From assembly GCA_002413265.1 (NCBI GenBank), contig DHWR01000018.1:1-9646 (forward strand): a stretch of DNA of 9,646 nt, given 5' to 3'. Of the stretch, positions 1 to 6,640 are shown in pieces. Each line of letters starts with the position of its first letter. Positions within the stretch are counted from its first letter, which is position 1. The DNA is from Chloroflexi bacterium UBA5177. GTDB taxonomy: Bacteria > Chloroflexota > UBA5177. Below the pieces are notes generated by a model. That model saw nothing but the letters and a program-made list of their open reading frames with translations. It was not told the DNA's origin and made no database searches. The position numbers and the translations under genes were made by a program.

Positions 1-297
1 GTATCCATCGACGACTTCGGCACAGGATACTCTTCCCTCGCCTACTTGCGGCAGCTTCCTGCCGACGAGATTAAGATAGACGGCTCCTTCATCCGGGAAA
101 TTCAACCGGGAAGCGACGATCTGCACATCGTTCGAACGATCGTCGAGCTCGGACACAGCCTCGGCCTACAGGTTGTCGCAGAGGGAGTAGAAACGGATGA
201 CATCGCCAAACTGCTCGCGGCGATGCACTGCGACTTCGCCCAGGGGTACTATAAGAGCCGTCCGAAACCGGCGACCGACATTCTAGCCTTGCTATGA
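1..297 (+). CDS. EAL-domain cyclic-di-GMP phosphodiesterase, C-terminal part (5' end outside window)
   Basis: The reading frame is open from the first base, so the start lies outside the window and only the last 98 residues are seen. They are the C-terminal half of an EAL domain, which hydrolyses cyclic di-GMP to pGpG and so lowers this second messenger. Visible motifs in order are DDFGTGYSSL (the metal-binding Asp pair and loop 6), IKIDGSFI (catalytic Lys), VVAEGVET (metal-binding Glu) and FAQGYY (conserved Gln). Every active-site residue expected in this half is present, so the domain is probably active. The EAL signature itself and any GGDEF, PAS or sensor domain would lie upstream and cannot be judged. 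The frame ends in TGA with no obvious terminator after it. Confidence 0.95.
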   Translation, partial: VSIDDFGTGYSSLAYLRQLPADEIKIDGSFIREIQPGSDDLHIVRTIVELGHSLGLQVVAEGVETDDIAKLLAAMHCDFAQGYYKSRPKPATDILALL

Positions 298-430
298 CTC
301 GCGAGCGGCCGAACAGAAGTAGTCAACAAAGGGCAAAGAGTATCCCAAAGAGCTATGGACTTTCAGTCACTCTCAGGGTACGTTAAGCTCGTTGCAAACC
401 GGCACATGTTCGGGGGGAGTTCCAAAGGAA

Positions 431-622
431 ATGGTCCAAGTACAGGACGCTGAAATCGCCAGGGGTGGCACGTGGTCCGGCGTGGAGCGACGAAGCGTTG
501 AAGACCGCCGCCTTGCCGAGGATCGGCGATCTTCCGGTCGTACAACCTGGCAACGACGGAGTGGACACGATCGTCGCGGCCACAAGCTTTACGCTCGGTA
601 TCGTGCCGTTGCAACTGAGTAG
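431..622 (+). CDS. small Arg-rich protein with repeated RRS/DRR motifs
   Basis: Unrecognised protein of 63 residues. The ATG at 431 follows a G-rich GGGGGAG (413-419) at 11 bases, with AAGGA immediately upstream. A TTG at 392 would add 13 residues but lacks as good a ribosome site. The middle and end carry spaced Arg-Arg pairs: VERRS, EDRRL, EDRRS, QRRSG, HDRRG. The pairs use different codons (cga-cga, cgc-cgc, cgg-cga, cga-cgg, cgt-cgc), which argues that the protein pattern rather than a DNA repeat is maintained. Similar Arg-Arg/Asp strings occur in disordered tails of bacterial signalling proteins, but no function is claimed. There is no signal peptide or membrane segment. It lies 133 bases after the EAL gene on the same strand and converges with the sortase gene. 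It could be non-coding; confidence is moderate. Confidence 0.45.
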   Translation: MVQVQDAEIARGGTWSGVERRSVEDRRLAEDRRSSGRTTWQRRSGHDRRGHKLYARYRAVATE

Positions 623-653
623 TCTCGCCGTTCCACGGCCGTAGCGGCAGGGG

Positions 654-1220
654 TTAGCCCAACCGACCATTCGACAGAAGCAGGCGCGAGTACACCACGA
701 GCTTGTGGTCATATCCCGTGCCGTCCCTATGGAAATCGCCGGCGCAGGTCCCGAGCACCAGACCGCGCTGACCTTTCAAGGCGAAGAGCCACGGTTTCGG
801 CAATGCCGTGTTGGCGTAATCATGCAACCAGATGACGCGAAATCTCAGAACGCGCTTGTCGGGATATGCGACCTCTATGGTGTCGCCTGCCCTCAATTCT
901 TTCAAGTGGTAAAAGACCGCTGGGCAGCAGGTCGAGTCTAGATGGCCGAAGATCGCCGCATGTCCCGGCTCTCCAGGTCGCGGGCCTAGAAAGTGCCACG
1001 CGACATCCTGCCACCTGAATGGAGCGTGGAGCGCATTCTTGCCGTTGATCATGTTGATGTATTCGATCGGTGCAGCCACCCGCAGCTTCGGAATAATGAG
1101 CTGTACCGGCCAACCTGCAGGGACGTACTTCACCGAAATCGGCTGCGCTCGCACCATACTCGGCGTCAATAGAAAGCCCGCCACGATCAGAAAGAAAAGG
1201 CAGAGGCGCCTCGAAAACAT
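654..1220 (-). CDS. secreted class F-like sortase (cysteine transpeptidase)
   Basis: A 188-residue sortase-family protein. Sortases cleave a sorting motif in exported proteins and join them to the cell wall or to each other; they act outside the membrane. Residues 1-26 form a signal peptide (Arg-Arg, hydrophobic core, then VRA before Gln26). The sortase barrel follows: IPKLRV (43-48), WHFLGPRPGEPGHAAIFGHLD (about 75-95) with catalytic His93, and LVLGTCAGDF (154-163) with catalytic Cys159. GPRPGEPG and the TC-x-G-x-F pattern fit class F-like sortases of Actinobacteria and Chloroflexota. The expected catalytic Arg on the last strand is not where I expect it: the segment reads GYDHKLVVYSR, with Asp171 or Lys173 in its place. 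The ATG at 1220 follows GGAG at 6 bases. No protein with an LPXTG-like tail is visible nearby, so the substrate is unknown. Confidence 0.88.
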   Translation of the reverse strand: MFSRRLCLFFLIVAGFLLTPSMVRAQPISVKYVPAGWPVQLIIPKLRVAAPIEYINMINGKNALHAPFRWQDVAWHFLGPRPGEPGHAAIFGHLDSTCCPAVFYHLKELRAGDTIEVAYPDKRVLRFRVIWLHDYANTALPKPWLFALKGQRGLVLGTCAGDFHRDGTGYDHKLVVYSRLLLSNGRLG

Positions 1221-1419
1221 ATCTCACTCCGATAGGAATAATTGCGAGGCACATATTACCAGAGAAAATGGCCAAACGCTACCCCCAGTTCCTCGATTCA
1301 GTGAAGGCTAGGAGCTCCCATGATCTCGGACCACGCGGTCTCATAGCGGCGGTCGAGATTGTTTCCAGCGCGGTCAGGTTGTCCTAGCGCAAGGCTAGTT
1401 GCACCCATACAATCACCGG

Positions 1420-2259
1420 ATGATCTCGATCGCGGTAGGGCTCGCGTTGGCGGCAGCTGTGCTGCATGCGTGCTGGAACATATTGCTGAAGGAAGAGGGA
1501 GATCCACTTCTCCTGGCCGCCCGCGCGGTAGGAGTTTCAGCCGTCTTCGCGGCACCACTCGGACTTGCGGCTTGGCTCGTACTCGGTAGGCCAGGACTCG
1601 CTCTCGGCGCCTACCCTCTTGCGGGCGCATCCGGCCTTATCGAGGTCCTCTACTTCGTAGGGCTCAGTGCCGCGTACCGGCGAGGTGATATTTCTCTTGT
1701 CTACCCGACTGCCAGAGGAGGGGCTGCAGCTCTCGCGGTGGTCGCCGGTATCGTGCTGCTTCGAGAGAGCCTGCACCCGGCGGAGCTAGTGGGAGTTGTT
1801 GTACTTGTGCTGGGGATGTGGCTGGTCCGGAGCCCATTGGGCTCAGGTCCAGCAATGCGGCCAGCTCTGCTCACAGCTGTTTGCATCGCAGCCTATACGA
1901 CCCTCGATCGTATAGGTGTTCGATTAGGCCCGGCCTGGCTGTATGGTTGGATCCTCTGGACCATCACGGCGGTGCTGCTCACGGGCTGGGTGCATATCGC
2001 AGCAAAGCCCGCCCGGTCCGAAGAAAGTCCCTCTATCGGCCGGGCTGCTGCCATTGGCGTACTGATGACAGTGGCATATCTTCTGGTGCTCTTGGCCCTG
2101 GCCGTAGCCCCGCTTACGATAGTTGCGCCCGTCAGAGAGTCGGCGGTGGTGGGCGTCGCCGCGTGGGGTGTCTGGCGGTTGGGAGAGCCGGGAGCGCGCG
2201 TCCGATTGGTCGGATCTCTGATAATTCTGGCCGGAATTACTGTCGTTGCCGTTACCTAG
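1420..2259 (+). CDS. EamA/DMT-family membrane transporter
   Basis: An integral membrane protein of 279 residues, the usual size of a two-repeat EamA transporter of the drug/metabolite transporter superfamily. About ten hydrophobic helices are visible in two halves. The N-terminal half starts with ISIAVGLALAAAVLHACWN, a Trp-Asn pair typical of the first helix, and ends with ESLHPAELVGVVVLVLGMWLV, the usual Glu followed by the last helix of an EamA repeat. The second half repeats this with RLGEPGARVRLVGSLIILAG. EamA proteins mostly export small metabolites or amino acids; the substrate cannot be told from sequence. I chose ATG 1420 because the protein then starts just before the first helix; a TTG at 1399 adds seven residues, and neither start has a strong ribosome site. 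It is divergent from the sortase gene and converges on the HD gene with 27 bases between them. Confidence 0.9.
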   Translation: MISIAVGLALAAAVLHACWNILLKEEGDPLLLAARAVGVSAVFAAPLGLAAWLVLGRPGLALGAYPLAGASGLIEVLYFVGLSAAYRRGDISLVYPTARGGAAALAVVAGIVLLRESLHPAELVGVVVLVLGMWLVRSPLGSGPAMRPALLTAVCIAAYTTLDRIGVRLGPAWLYGWILWTITAVLLTGWVHIAAKPARSEESPSIGRAAAIGVLMTVAYLLVLLALAVAPLTIVAPVRESAVVGVAAWGVWRLGEPGARVRLVGSLIILAGITVVAVT

Positions 2260-2286
2260 TGGACCCGCGGCTCTACTTCAGAAAAC

Positions 2287-3165
2287 CTAGAGGCTGTATA
2301 CCGGCAAGAGCCGCTTCTCGTTCTCGCCTTCGATCCGCGCCTCGACCTCGACGTAGGGCGCGATACTCGAGGATGCGATCTTCGGGCGTAAGAGCTCGTC
2401 GAGCTGAAACAAGCCGGCAGAGTTGTTGAGCACAGCCTCTATTCGAACCGCTCGCGTCTCTCCTCGCCGGATGATTACGCGTTCCACAGCTGCAGCAGAA
2501 AGCGAATGGATGTTCACGGCTCCGGCCTCGAAAGGGATTCGAGAGCGGCCCTGGGTCATATCGAGTGCGTCTCCGACTTTCACCGCGCTAGCTTCGATCG
2601 TGTAGGTGCGCTCGTCGGAACGATGAGCGATCACGGCGTGAAGAGTTTCGCTGGTCACGATCGTGAGCTCCGGCTCCTCGTAAATCTGGGACAAGATACT
2701 TCGAGCCTTGGGCGCGCCCAGAATCAAGCTGTAGGTCTCGTGCTCGTGGCGGTGAATCGACATGCCCATGTCGTGCAAGGCCACTCCAAGAACCACAACT
2801 ACTTCCGCGTCCTCGGGCTGAAGGCCGTAGTCTCGAACTATTGCCGGCTCGAGCCCGCTTCCCACCAGCAAACGGAGAAGCTTGAGGGCTATGTTGGCAA
2901 CGATGCGGATGTGCACCGGGCCGTGGTCGCTCATTCCCGAGCGATCGACTGCATTAATGTTGGCGCACCGCCATATCTGGTGGAGGCTGACGTCTTCGTT
3001 GATCGCGTCGACGAGCTTCTGCAGCTTGACGTTGTGGCGCGCCGGCACGTGGAAGAGCGGTCTCTGGTCCCGAACGCGATCTTCTTCCGGGGCCTCAGAG
3101 TATGAGACAGAGCTGCCCTCGGCGACCACCGCGTCCGGGTCGTGCTCGACCGCCGCATTGTGCAT
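2287..3165 (-). CDS. HD-domain metal-dependent phosphohydrolase
   Basis: A soluble protein of 292 residues. HD proteins bind one or two metal ions through His and Asp residues and cleave phosphate esters, commonly of nucleotides. Residues that fit the HD pattern are His85 (in DHGPVH), His131-Asp132 (ALHDMG), His138 or His140, His181 (VIAHRSDE) and Asp199 (VKVGDALD), in the expected order. Residues 1-45 are polar and probably disordered. The C-terminal part (about 205-292) has no motif I recognise and may be a beta-rich accessory domain. It is not an HD-GYP protein: the GYP signature is absent, so a role in cyclic-di-GMP breakdown should not be assumed from the EAL gene in the window. The start is well supported, with AGGAG six bases before the ATG at 3165. 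The natural substrate is unknown. Confidence 0.88.
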   Translation of the reverse strand: MHNAAVEHDPDAVVAEGSSVSYSEAPEEDRVRDQRPLFHVPARHNVKLQKLVDAINEDVSLHQIWRCANINAVDRSGMSDHGPVHIRIVANIALKLLRLLVGSGLEPAIVRDYGLQPEDAEVVVVLGVALHDMGMSIHRHEHETYSLILGAPKARSILSQIYEEPELTIVTSETLHAVIAHRSDERTYTIEASAVKVGDALDMTQGRSRIPFEAGAVNIHSLSAAAVERVIIRRGETRAVRIEAVLNNSAGLFQLDELLRPKIASSSIAPYVEVEARIEGENEKRLLPVYSL

Positions 3166-3211
3166 TTCTCGCTCCTGGACCGTAAAAGCGGTTGCTATCC
3201 CATCCTACGCG

Positions 3212-3240
3212 CACCTACCTCCGAGACTTGATCCAGTCAA
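3212..3240 (-). promoter_or_regulatory. possible promoter of the HD gene with an overlapping near-palindrome
   Basis: Read on the minus strand, TTGACT (3240-3235) is a good -35 box, followed after 17 bases by the weaker TAGGTG (3217-3212). Transcription would start about 40 bases before the ATG at 3165. The near-palindrome GACTTGATCCAGTC (3225-3238, six of seven base pairs) overlaps the -35 box and could be an operator. The -10 match is poor, so this is tentative. Confidence 0.3.
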
Positions 3241-3436
3241 GGGCCTTCGACATCAGTGGGCCGTCCGGGCGGAGGAATAGACGACGAGATCCCGCGCCTT
3301 AAAGCGAAAGCGGGAAGAGCGCCGCTACTGCCGCGCCCCTCCCGGGTTCCCTTCCCCACCAGCACGCCTACCCCATTCTGTGCCCATGCCACAGCGCCTG
3401 CCAATGGGGCGAGCGACCTAATTTCCGTCTAGGGCC

Positions 3437-3451
3437 AGCCCTAATTGGGCT
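3437..3451 (-). terminator. short hairpin after the secreted-hydrolase gene, weak terminator candidate
   Basis: AGCCC and GGGCT form a perfect five-pair stem with a five-base loop, starting 11 bases after the stop codon of the minus-strand gene. No T-run follows, so it may only be an mRNA 3'-end hairpin. Confidence 0.3.
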
Positions 3452-3462
3452 CCGGGCAGGCG

Positions 3463-5235
3463 TCAGGTCACTCGGATCTTGGTGCTGGTCCAGGCTGATT
3501 TACGGCTTCCGCTCAACCTTGCTCTCACGGTTAGCGACACGCCCGGTTTTCGAGACTCCTCAACCGTAAAGCGAAGGTGTGCCCATCCCCTCGGTCCGGT
3601 GTGCGCCGCGACGCTGTCTGAGCGCGATCTGAGCGGCCGAAGCTCCACCAGTATCTGTGATCTCGCCGACGAGTGGACCCAAGCAGTGAAGCGCTTGCCA
3701 AGTCCAATGGCGGCAGGCTCGACTGATACGTCGATCCTGGCGAAGCCGATCAGGTAGCTTTCGGTCACCGAGGCCGTACCGACACCTTGCGGCTCCGAGA
3801 CGGTCACCCGAGCGGAGCGTCCTCCGTGAGTTATCAAGCTGGCTGCCTGCCTAAAGTCAATGTGAGCCGCGCCTTGATCGTTCGTTGTCGTGCTTTGCCT
3901 CATCACGTTTCCATTTGGAAACGCAATCTGCACTGCAATATCAGTCGCCGGAGCCGCGTGTACGTCAAATGACTGATGCTGTCCCGGCTTGACTACCGGA
4001 CTCAGGCCGGAGATGGTGAGGGGAATAGGCGTGGACGTCTCGGTGGCGGTCGGCACATTGGTAAAGGTCGGCGATGGCGTGGCGGTCGGAGTCATCGTCG
4101 AGGTGGCCGACGAAGTCGGAGTAGGGATGGGCGTATAGGTTGGGCTTGCGGTCGGCACCAGGGTGGGCGCCGGAGAGCCGGATGCCGCCGCTTGATTCAG
4201 GGTGATAGAGCCGTCTCCGACAAATCCTAGAGTCGCCGTCTGCCCGTTGTAGTGGCTGATGCCGTAGCCGCCGGCCTTCAGCGTCTGAATGGCACCTGAC
4301 ACGGTGGTTCCGTTCTGCATGACATTGAAGAATGCGGCCCCGGCGAGATAGTTGTCGCTGTTCGTCGAATCGTTGTCCCAGCTGACCATGACGCCCGCGC
4401 CCATGGCACTCAGAGCGCTCCAAAAGTCTGTCGTCTGAAGTAGTGCGCAGCCATTGATGAAGATGATTGAGCTGCGGCGAAATGGGCCCTCATGAGCAGA
4501 GATGAAGCGAGACGTGATGCCGTAGTACTGGGCGCCGCTGCCGGCCACTCCAACGATCATTACACTGCCGTCCGCCAGATACGGCTGCACCGCGGGATCT
4601 CCGCCGGCGACCTCCCCGGTGGCTACAACTCCCATACCTGACTGCGTCACTCCTGAGTGCGTGTGCATATACACGACGGCGTACGAGGGCAGTGACAGCA
4701 TGGCGGCCACCGAGACTTGAGAGTCGATCGCCCGGTCGACGGTAAAGCCGGAGGCCTGCAGCGCGTTCACCTCCGGACTGCCGGCATCCGGGCCGAGGCT
4801 GAGCTCGGTTGCAAAGGGCTCGAGCACCGCGGCCCGGGCGCCAGCGACTTGCTGATCGCGCCGTAACAGGGTCTGCAATTGTGAGGCCGTGTGTCTCGAG
4901 CGTGGGCGAAGACCAATGCCGGTCGTGCGCGACATTTTCGGCAAAACCAACATCTCCCGCCCGTCCTTGAACACGACGTCGATGGTTGACCGGTCCTGGC
5001 CCAGGCGCACCTTACGAACTCGAGAGGATTGGCGCAGCCGGCCGACGACGGCGCGACTCGATGCACTGCGCAGCCTGAGCGAGGAGGCGCGAAGCAGCGC
5101 CCGGTCCGCGACGCCGGCGCTTCGGGACACCTCCGCGAGGCGAGTTTGACTCCTCGAGGCAGCGTGTCCCGACAGGGGCCGCTGCAAGGTCGCGAGTGAG
5201 AGAAGGGCCAGGAGAACCAGGAAGCGTCGGGTCAT
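3463..5235 (-). CDS. secreted caspase-fold (CHAT/clan CD-like) putative hydrolase with Thr/Pro linker and Ig-like domains
   Basis: A 590-residue exported protein that I cannot name. Residues 1-26 are a signal peptide (MTRR, then a Leu-rich core, ending near GHAA). An Arg- and Ser-rich stretch (27-80) follows and could be a propeptide. Residues about 160-345 look like a caspase-type fold: a strand ending in YAVVYMHTHSG (His191, His193), then SSIIFINGCALL (Cys263), a helix, a strand GAGVMVSWDN (280-288), and AAFFNVMQNGTTVSGAIQTL (300-319). This His-then-NGC order, with a GA-strand and a late helix pair, matches CHAT, gingipain and metacaspase-like domains, with His193 and Cys263 as the likely catalytic pair. 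A Thr/Pro-rich linker (355-405) then leads to two Ig-like beta domains (about 406-498 and 500-590). There is no LPXTG motif or C-terminal membrane helix, so it is probably released or wall-bound through its tail. The ATG at 5235 has only a weak ribosome site. The family call is an inference from motif order. Confidence 0.7.
   Translation of the reverse strand: MTRRFLVLLALLSLATLQRPLSGHAASRSQTRLAEVSRSAGVADRALLRASSLRLRSASSRAVVGRLRQSSRVRKVRLGQDRSTIDVVFKDGREMLVLPKMSRTTGIGLRPRSRHTASQLQTLLRRDQQVAGARAAVLEPFATELSLGPDAGSPEVNALQASGFTVDRAIDSQVSVAAMLSLPSYAVVYMHTHSGVTQSGMGVVATGEVAGGDPAVQPYLADGSVMIVGVAGSGAQYYGITSRFISAHEGPFRRSSIIFINGCALLQTTDFWSALSAMGAGVMVSWDNDSTNSDNYLAGAAFFNVMQNGTTVSGAIQTLKAGGYGISHYNGQTATLGFVGDGSITLNQAAASGSPAPTLVPTASPTYTPIPTPTSSATSTMTPTATPSPTFTNVPTATETSTPIPLTISGLSPVVKPGQHQSFDVHAAPATDIAVQIAFPNGNVMRQSTTTNDQGAAHIDFRQAASLITHGGRSARVTVSEPQGVGTASVTESYLIGFARIDVSVEPAAIGLGKRFTAWVHSSARSQILVELRPLRSRSDSVAAHTGPRGWAHLRFTVEESRKPGVSLTVRARLSGSRKSAWTSTKIRVT
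4021..4173 (-). repeat. Thr/Pro-rich low-complexity linker coding segment
   Basis: Codes residues 355-405 of the secreted hydrolase, built from irregular TPT, SPT and ATP units. Such linkers join domains of exported proteins and are frequent in Chloroflexota. The DNA repeat is imperfect, so length change by slippage is possible but not shown. Confidence 0.75.
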
Positions 5236-5384
5236 TTGACAGATGCCGATCCAGGGGTGATTGCGTGTCTAGAAGTCTACTTCACTGGCACACCGACCCG
5301 TCGGCGACACTCAGACACACAGGGAGGGAACTTCGTGGACAATGCGAGCCAGGATCGAAGAGAAGCTCTGGTATCCTGCTCCAC
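5236..5384. promoter_or_regulatory. divergent intergenic region of the secreted hydrolase and GT51 genes
   Basis: These 149 bases must hold the promoters of two divergent genes. I find no convincing -35/-10 pair on either strand. The inverted repeat CCGACCCGTCGG (5293-5304, five-base arms) near the middle could bind a dimeric regulator of both genes; this is only a suggestion. Confidence 0.35.
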
Positions 5385-6197
5385 ATGGCAGTTCGCGATC
5401 CCATAAGCAATCGTTCCATCCGAAGCACGCGCAGCTATTCGGCACCCGTTAAAGTCCGACATCGCCGCTTTCGCCGCCTCCGACGGCTTCTTGTCGCGGT
5501 GGTCATCCTTGGCTCGATGCTTCTTGGCGCCTGGGTATACGTGCAGCACGTGTACGCGCCGGTGTTGGAGTCCGAAGCACGCACGATTCCGGCACGCGTG
5601 AATTCCGGACTGGCCCAGCACTCCAGTAGCTACACGCCTCTATCGCTCGTGTCCCTCGATCTTCAGCATGCGATCGTCGCTATTGAAGACCACCGCTTTT
5701 ACAGCCACCCGGGAGTGGATCCGCTGGGGAGTCTCAGAGCGCTCTGGGTGAACCTCCAGAACCGGCATGTCGATCAAGGTGGAAGCACCCTGGAGGAACA
5801 GCTGGCCAAGCGGGCGATAGTCGGCGACGATCGAAGCATTCACGACAAGTTGCGCACCGTGGGACTTGCCTGGGCGATCGATCAGGTGTTTCCAAAAGCC
5901 AAGGTGCTGGAGCTGTACCTCAACGCCGCATACTTTGGCCGCGGAGCCTATGGACCAGCGGAGGCCGCCCGCGTCTACTTCGGCGCTAATGTGGGAAGGC
6001 TGACGTTGTCTCAGGCGGCTTTTCTGGCGGCCATGCCGCAAGCGCCCTCGCTGTATGGGTCGCATCCCAACTCGCCGACGGTTCGGGCGCGCTGGACGCA
6101 GGTGCTGTACGACATGGCCAAGGACGGATACATTACCAGCGACGAGCTGTCGGCAGCGCAACATTCGTCTCCTTCATTTGCGTTTGGAAATGGTTGA
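5385..6197 (+). CDS. monofunctional peptidoglycan glycosyltransferase (GT51), second catalytic Glu replaced
   Basis: A membrane-anchored protein of 270 residues. GT51 domains polymerise lipid II into glycan chains on the outer face of the membrane. Residues 1-33 are basic, 34-55 form one membrane helix, and the GT51 domain follows. Motif 1 is IEDHRFYSHPGVD with catalytic Glu101. Motif 2 is GGSTLEEQLAKR (132-143). Motif 3 region is DKLRTVGLAWAIDQVFPK (154-171), then VLELYLNAAYFGRGAYG and LTLSQAAFLAAMPQAP. Aligned without gaps to E. coli PBP1b, Lys155 matches Lys287, but Thr158 sits where the essential Glu290 should be. There is no transpeptidase domain after residue 270, so it resembles MtgA-type enzymes in architecture. 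I chose ATG 5385 because it starts just before the basic membrane anchor; upstream in-frame codons overlap the divergent gene. The ribosome site is weak. Activity is doubtful because of Thr158. Confidence 0.88.
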   Translation: MAVRDPISNRSIRSTRSYSAPVKVRHRRFRRLRRLLVAVVILGSMLLGAWVYVQHVYAPVLESEARTIPARVNSGLAQHSSSYTPLSLVSLDLQHAIVAIEDHRFYSHPGVDPLGSLRALWVNLQNRHVDQGGSTLEEQLAKRAIVGDDRSIHDKLRTVGLAWAIDQVFPKAKVLELYLNAAYFGRGAYGPAEAARVYFGANVGRLTLSQAAFLAAMPQAPSLYGSHPNSPTVRARWTQVLYDMAKDGYITSDELSAAQHSSPSFAFGNG

Positions 6198-6267
6198 AGC
6201 GGCGGACGTGCGGAGCGGTTAAGATAGAGGACGTGAAGCTCGGGAGAGACAGGCGGGAGGCGCCAAG

Positions 6268-6567
6268 GTGGAGACGGAGAAGGCGGACAGACTTGGGGAG
6301 CTCAACGGTTATCAGATAGCAGGCCTGGCTGCACTGGCGAGCACGGTGGCGGCTCTGGCGGTGGTATTCATCCTTCGGCGGACGGGAATACTGGGCGCAC
6401 CGGCGATAGCGCCGGAAGGCAGGATCCATGCGGGGGTTCCTCACTCGGCGGACCCCGAGACGCCGCGCCACTTCAGTGAAGAGCTCCTGGTGCCGGGTAA
6501 AACGTTCACCGGCACACAAGTGGCCGAGCAGGACAGGAGCGAAGGACAAAGCCCGGAGGGCGTCTAG
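6268..6567 (+). CDS. small single-pass membrane protein of unknown function
   Basis: A protein of 99 residues that I do not recognise. It starts at GTG 6268, with a strong ribosome site GGGAGG (6255-6260) seven bases upstream, which is the main reason to accept it. A charged N-terminus (1-14) is followed by a hydrophobic helix at about residues 15-36, ending in Arg-Arg, and a polar tail of about 60 residues rich in Pro, Glu and Gly. With basic residues after the helix, the tail is probably cytoplasmic. It lies 70 bases after the GT51 gene on the same strand and could share its transcript. A terminator-like hairpin covers its stop codon. Confidence 0.6.
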   Translation: METEKADRLGELNGYQIAGLAALASTVAALAVVFILRRTGILGAPAIAPEGRIHAGVPHSADPETPRHFSEELLVPGKTFTGTQVAEQDRSEGQSPEGV

Positions 6568-6575
6568 CGGGCTTT
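6548..6575 (+). terminator. terminator-like hairpin with the stop codon in its loop
   Basis: AAAGCCCG (6548-6555) and CGGGCTTT (6568-6575) form a perfect eight-pair stem with a 12-base loop. The loop holds the TAG stop (6565-6567) of the small membrane protein. The 3' side ends in TTT and no longer T-run follows, so termination may be partial. It probably closes the GT51 and small membrane protein transcript. Confidence 0.55.
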
Positions 6576-6640
6576 CAAGCACGGCTCGGAGGACGTACCT
6601 GCGGCGGGATTGCGGGGACGGTCGCCGTGAGCATGTGGGG

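Larger units (their letters stand above)
3166..3462. other. intergenic region between the HD gene and the secreted-hydrolase gene
   Basis: This stretch of 297 bases has no convincing gene on either strand. It holds the ribosome site and a possible promoter of the HD gene at its left end (3172-3240) and a short hairpin after the secreted-hydrolase gene at its right end (3437-3451). The middle (about 3250-3430) is C-rich on the plus strand, and I see no repeat, tRNA or riboswitch fold in it. Confidence 0.6.

Noticed and set aside
820..1275. Minus-strand frame of 151 residues overlapping the sortase gene
   Set aside because: It is a shifted frame of the sortase, whose signal peptide, His and Cys motifs and good ribosome site lie in the other frame.
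1818..3105. Plus-strand open frames over the transporter end and the HD gene (1818-2429 and 2506-3105)
   Set aside because: The first is a shifted frame of the EamA gene running into intergenic DNA; the second is antisense to the HD motifs. Neither has a ribosome site or recognisable domain.
2287..3165. HD gene as an HD-GYP cyclic-di-GMP phosphodiesterase acting with the EAL protein
   Set aside because: The GYP signature and the extended HD-GYP helices are absent, and the genes are on opposite strands 2 kb apart.
4021..4173. Repetitive DNA as a possible CRISPR or tandem array
   Set aside because: The units are irregular and in frame with a gene; they encode a Thr/Pro linker and have no repeat-spacer spacing.
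654..5235. Sortase and the secreted hydrolase as an enzyme-substrate pair
   Set aside because: The hydrolase ends in an Ig-like domain with no sorting motif, no C-terminal helix and no basic tail, and the genes are 2.2 kb apart with unrelated genes between them.
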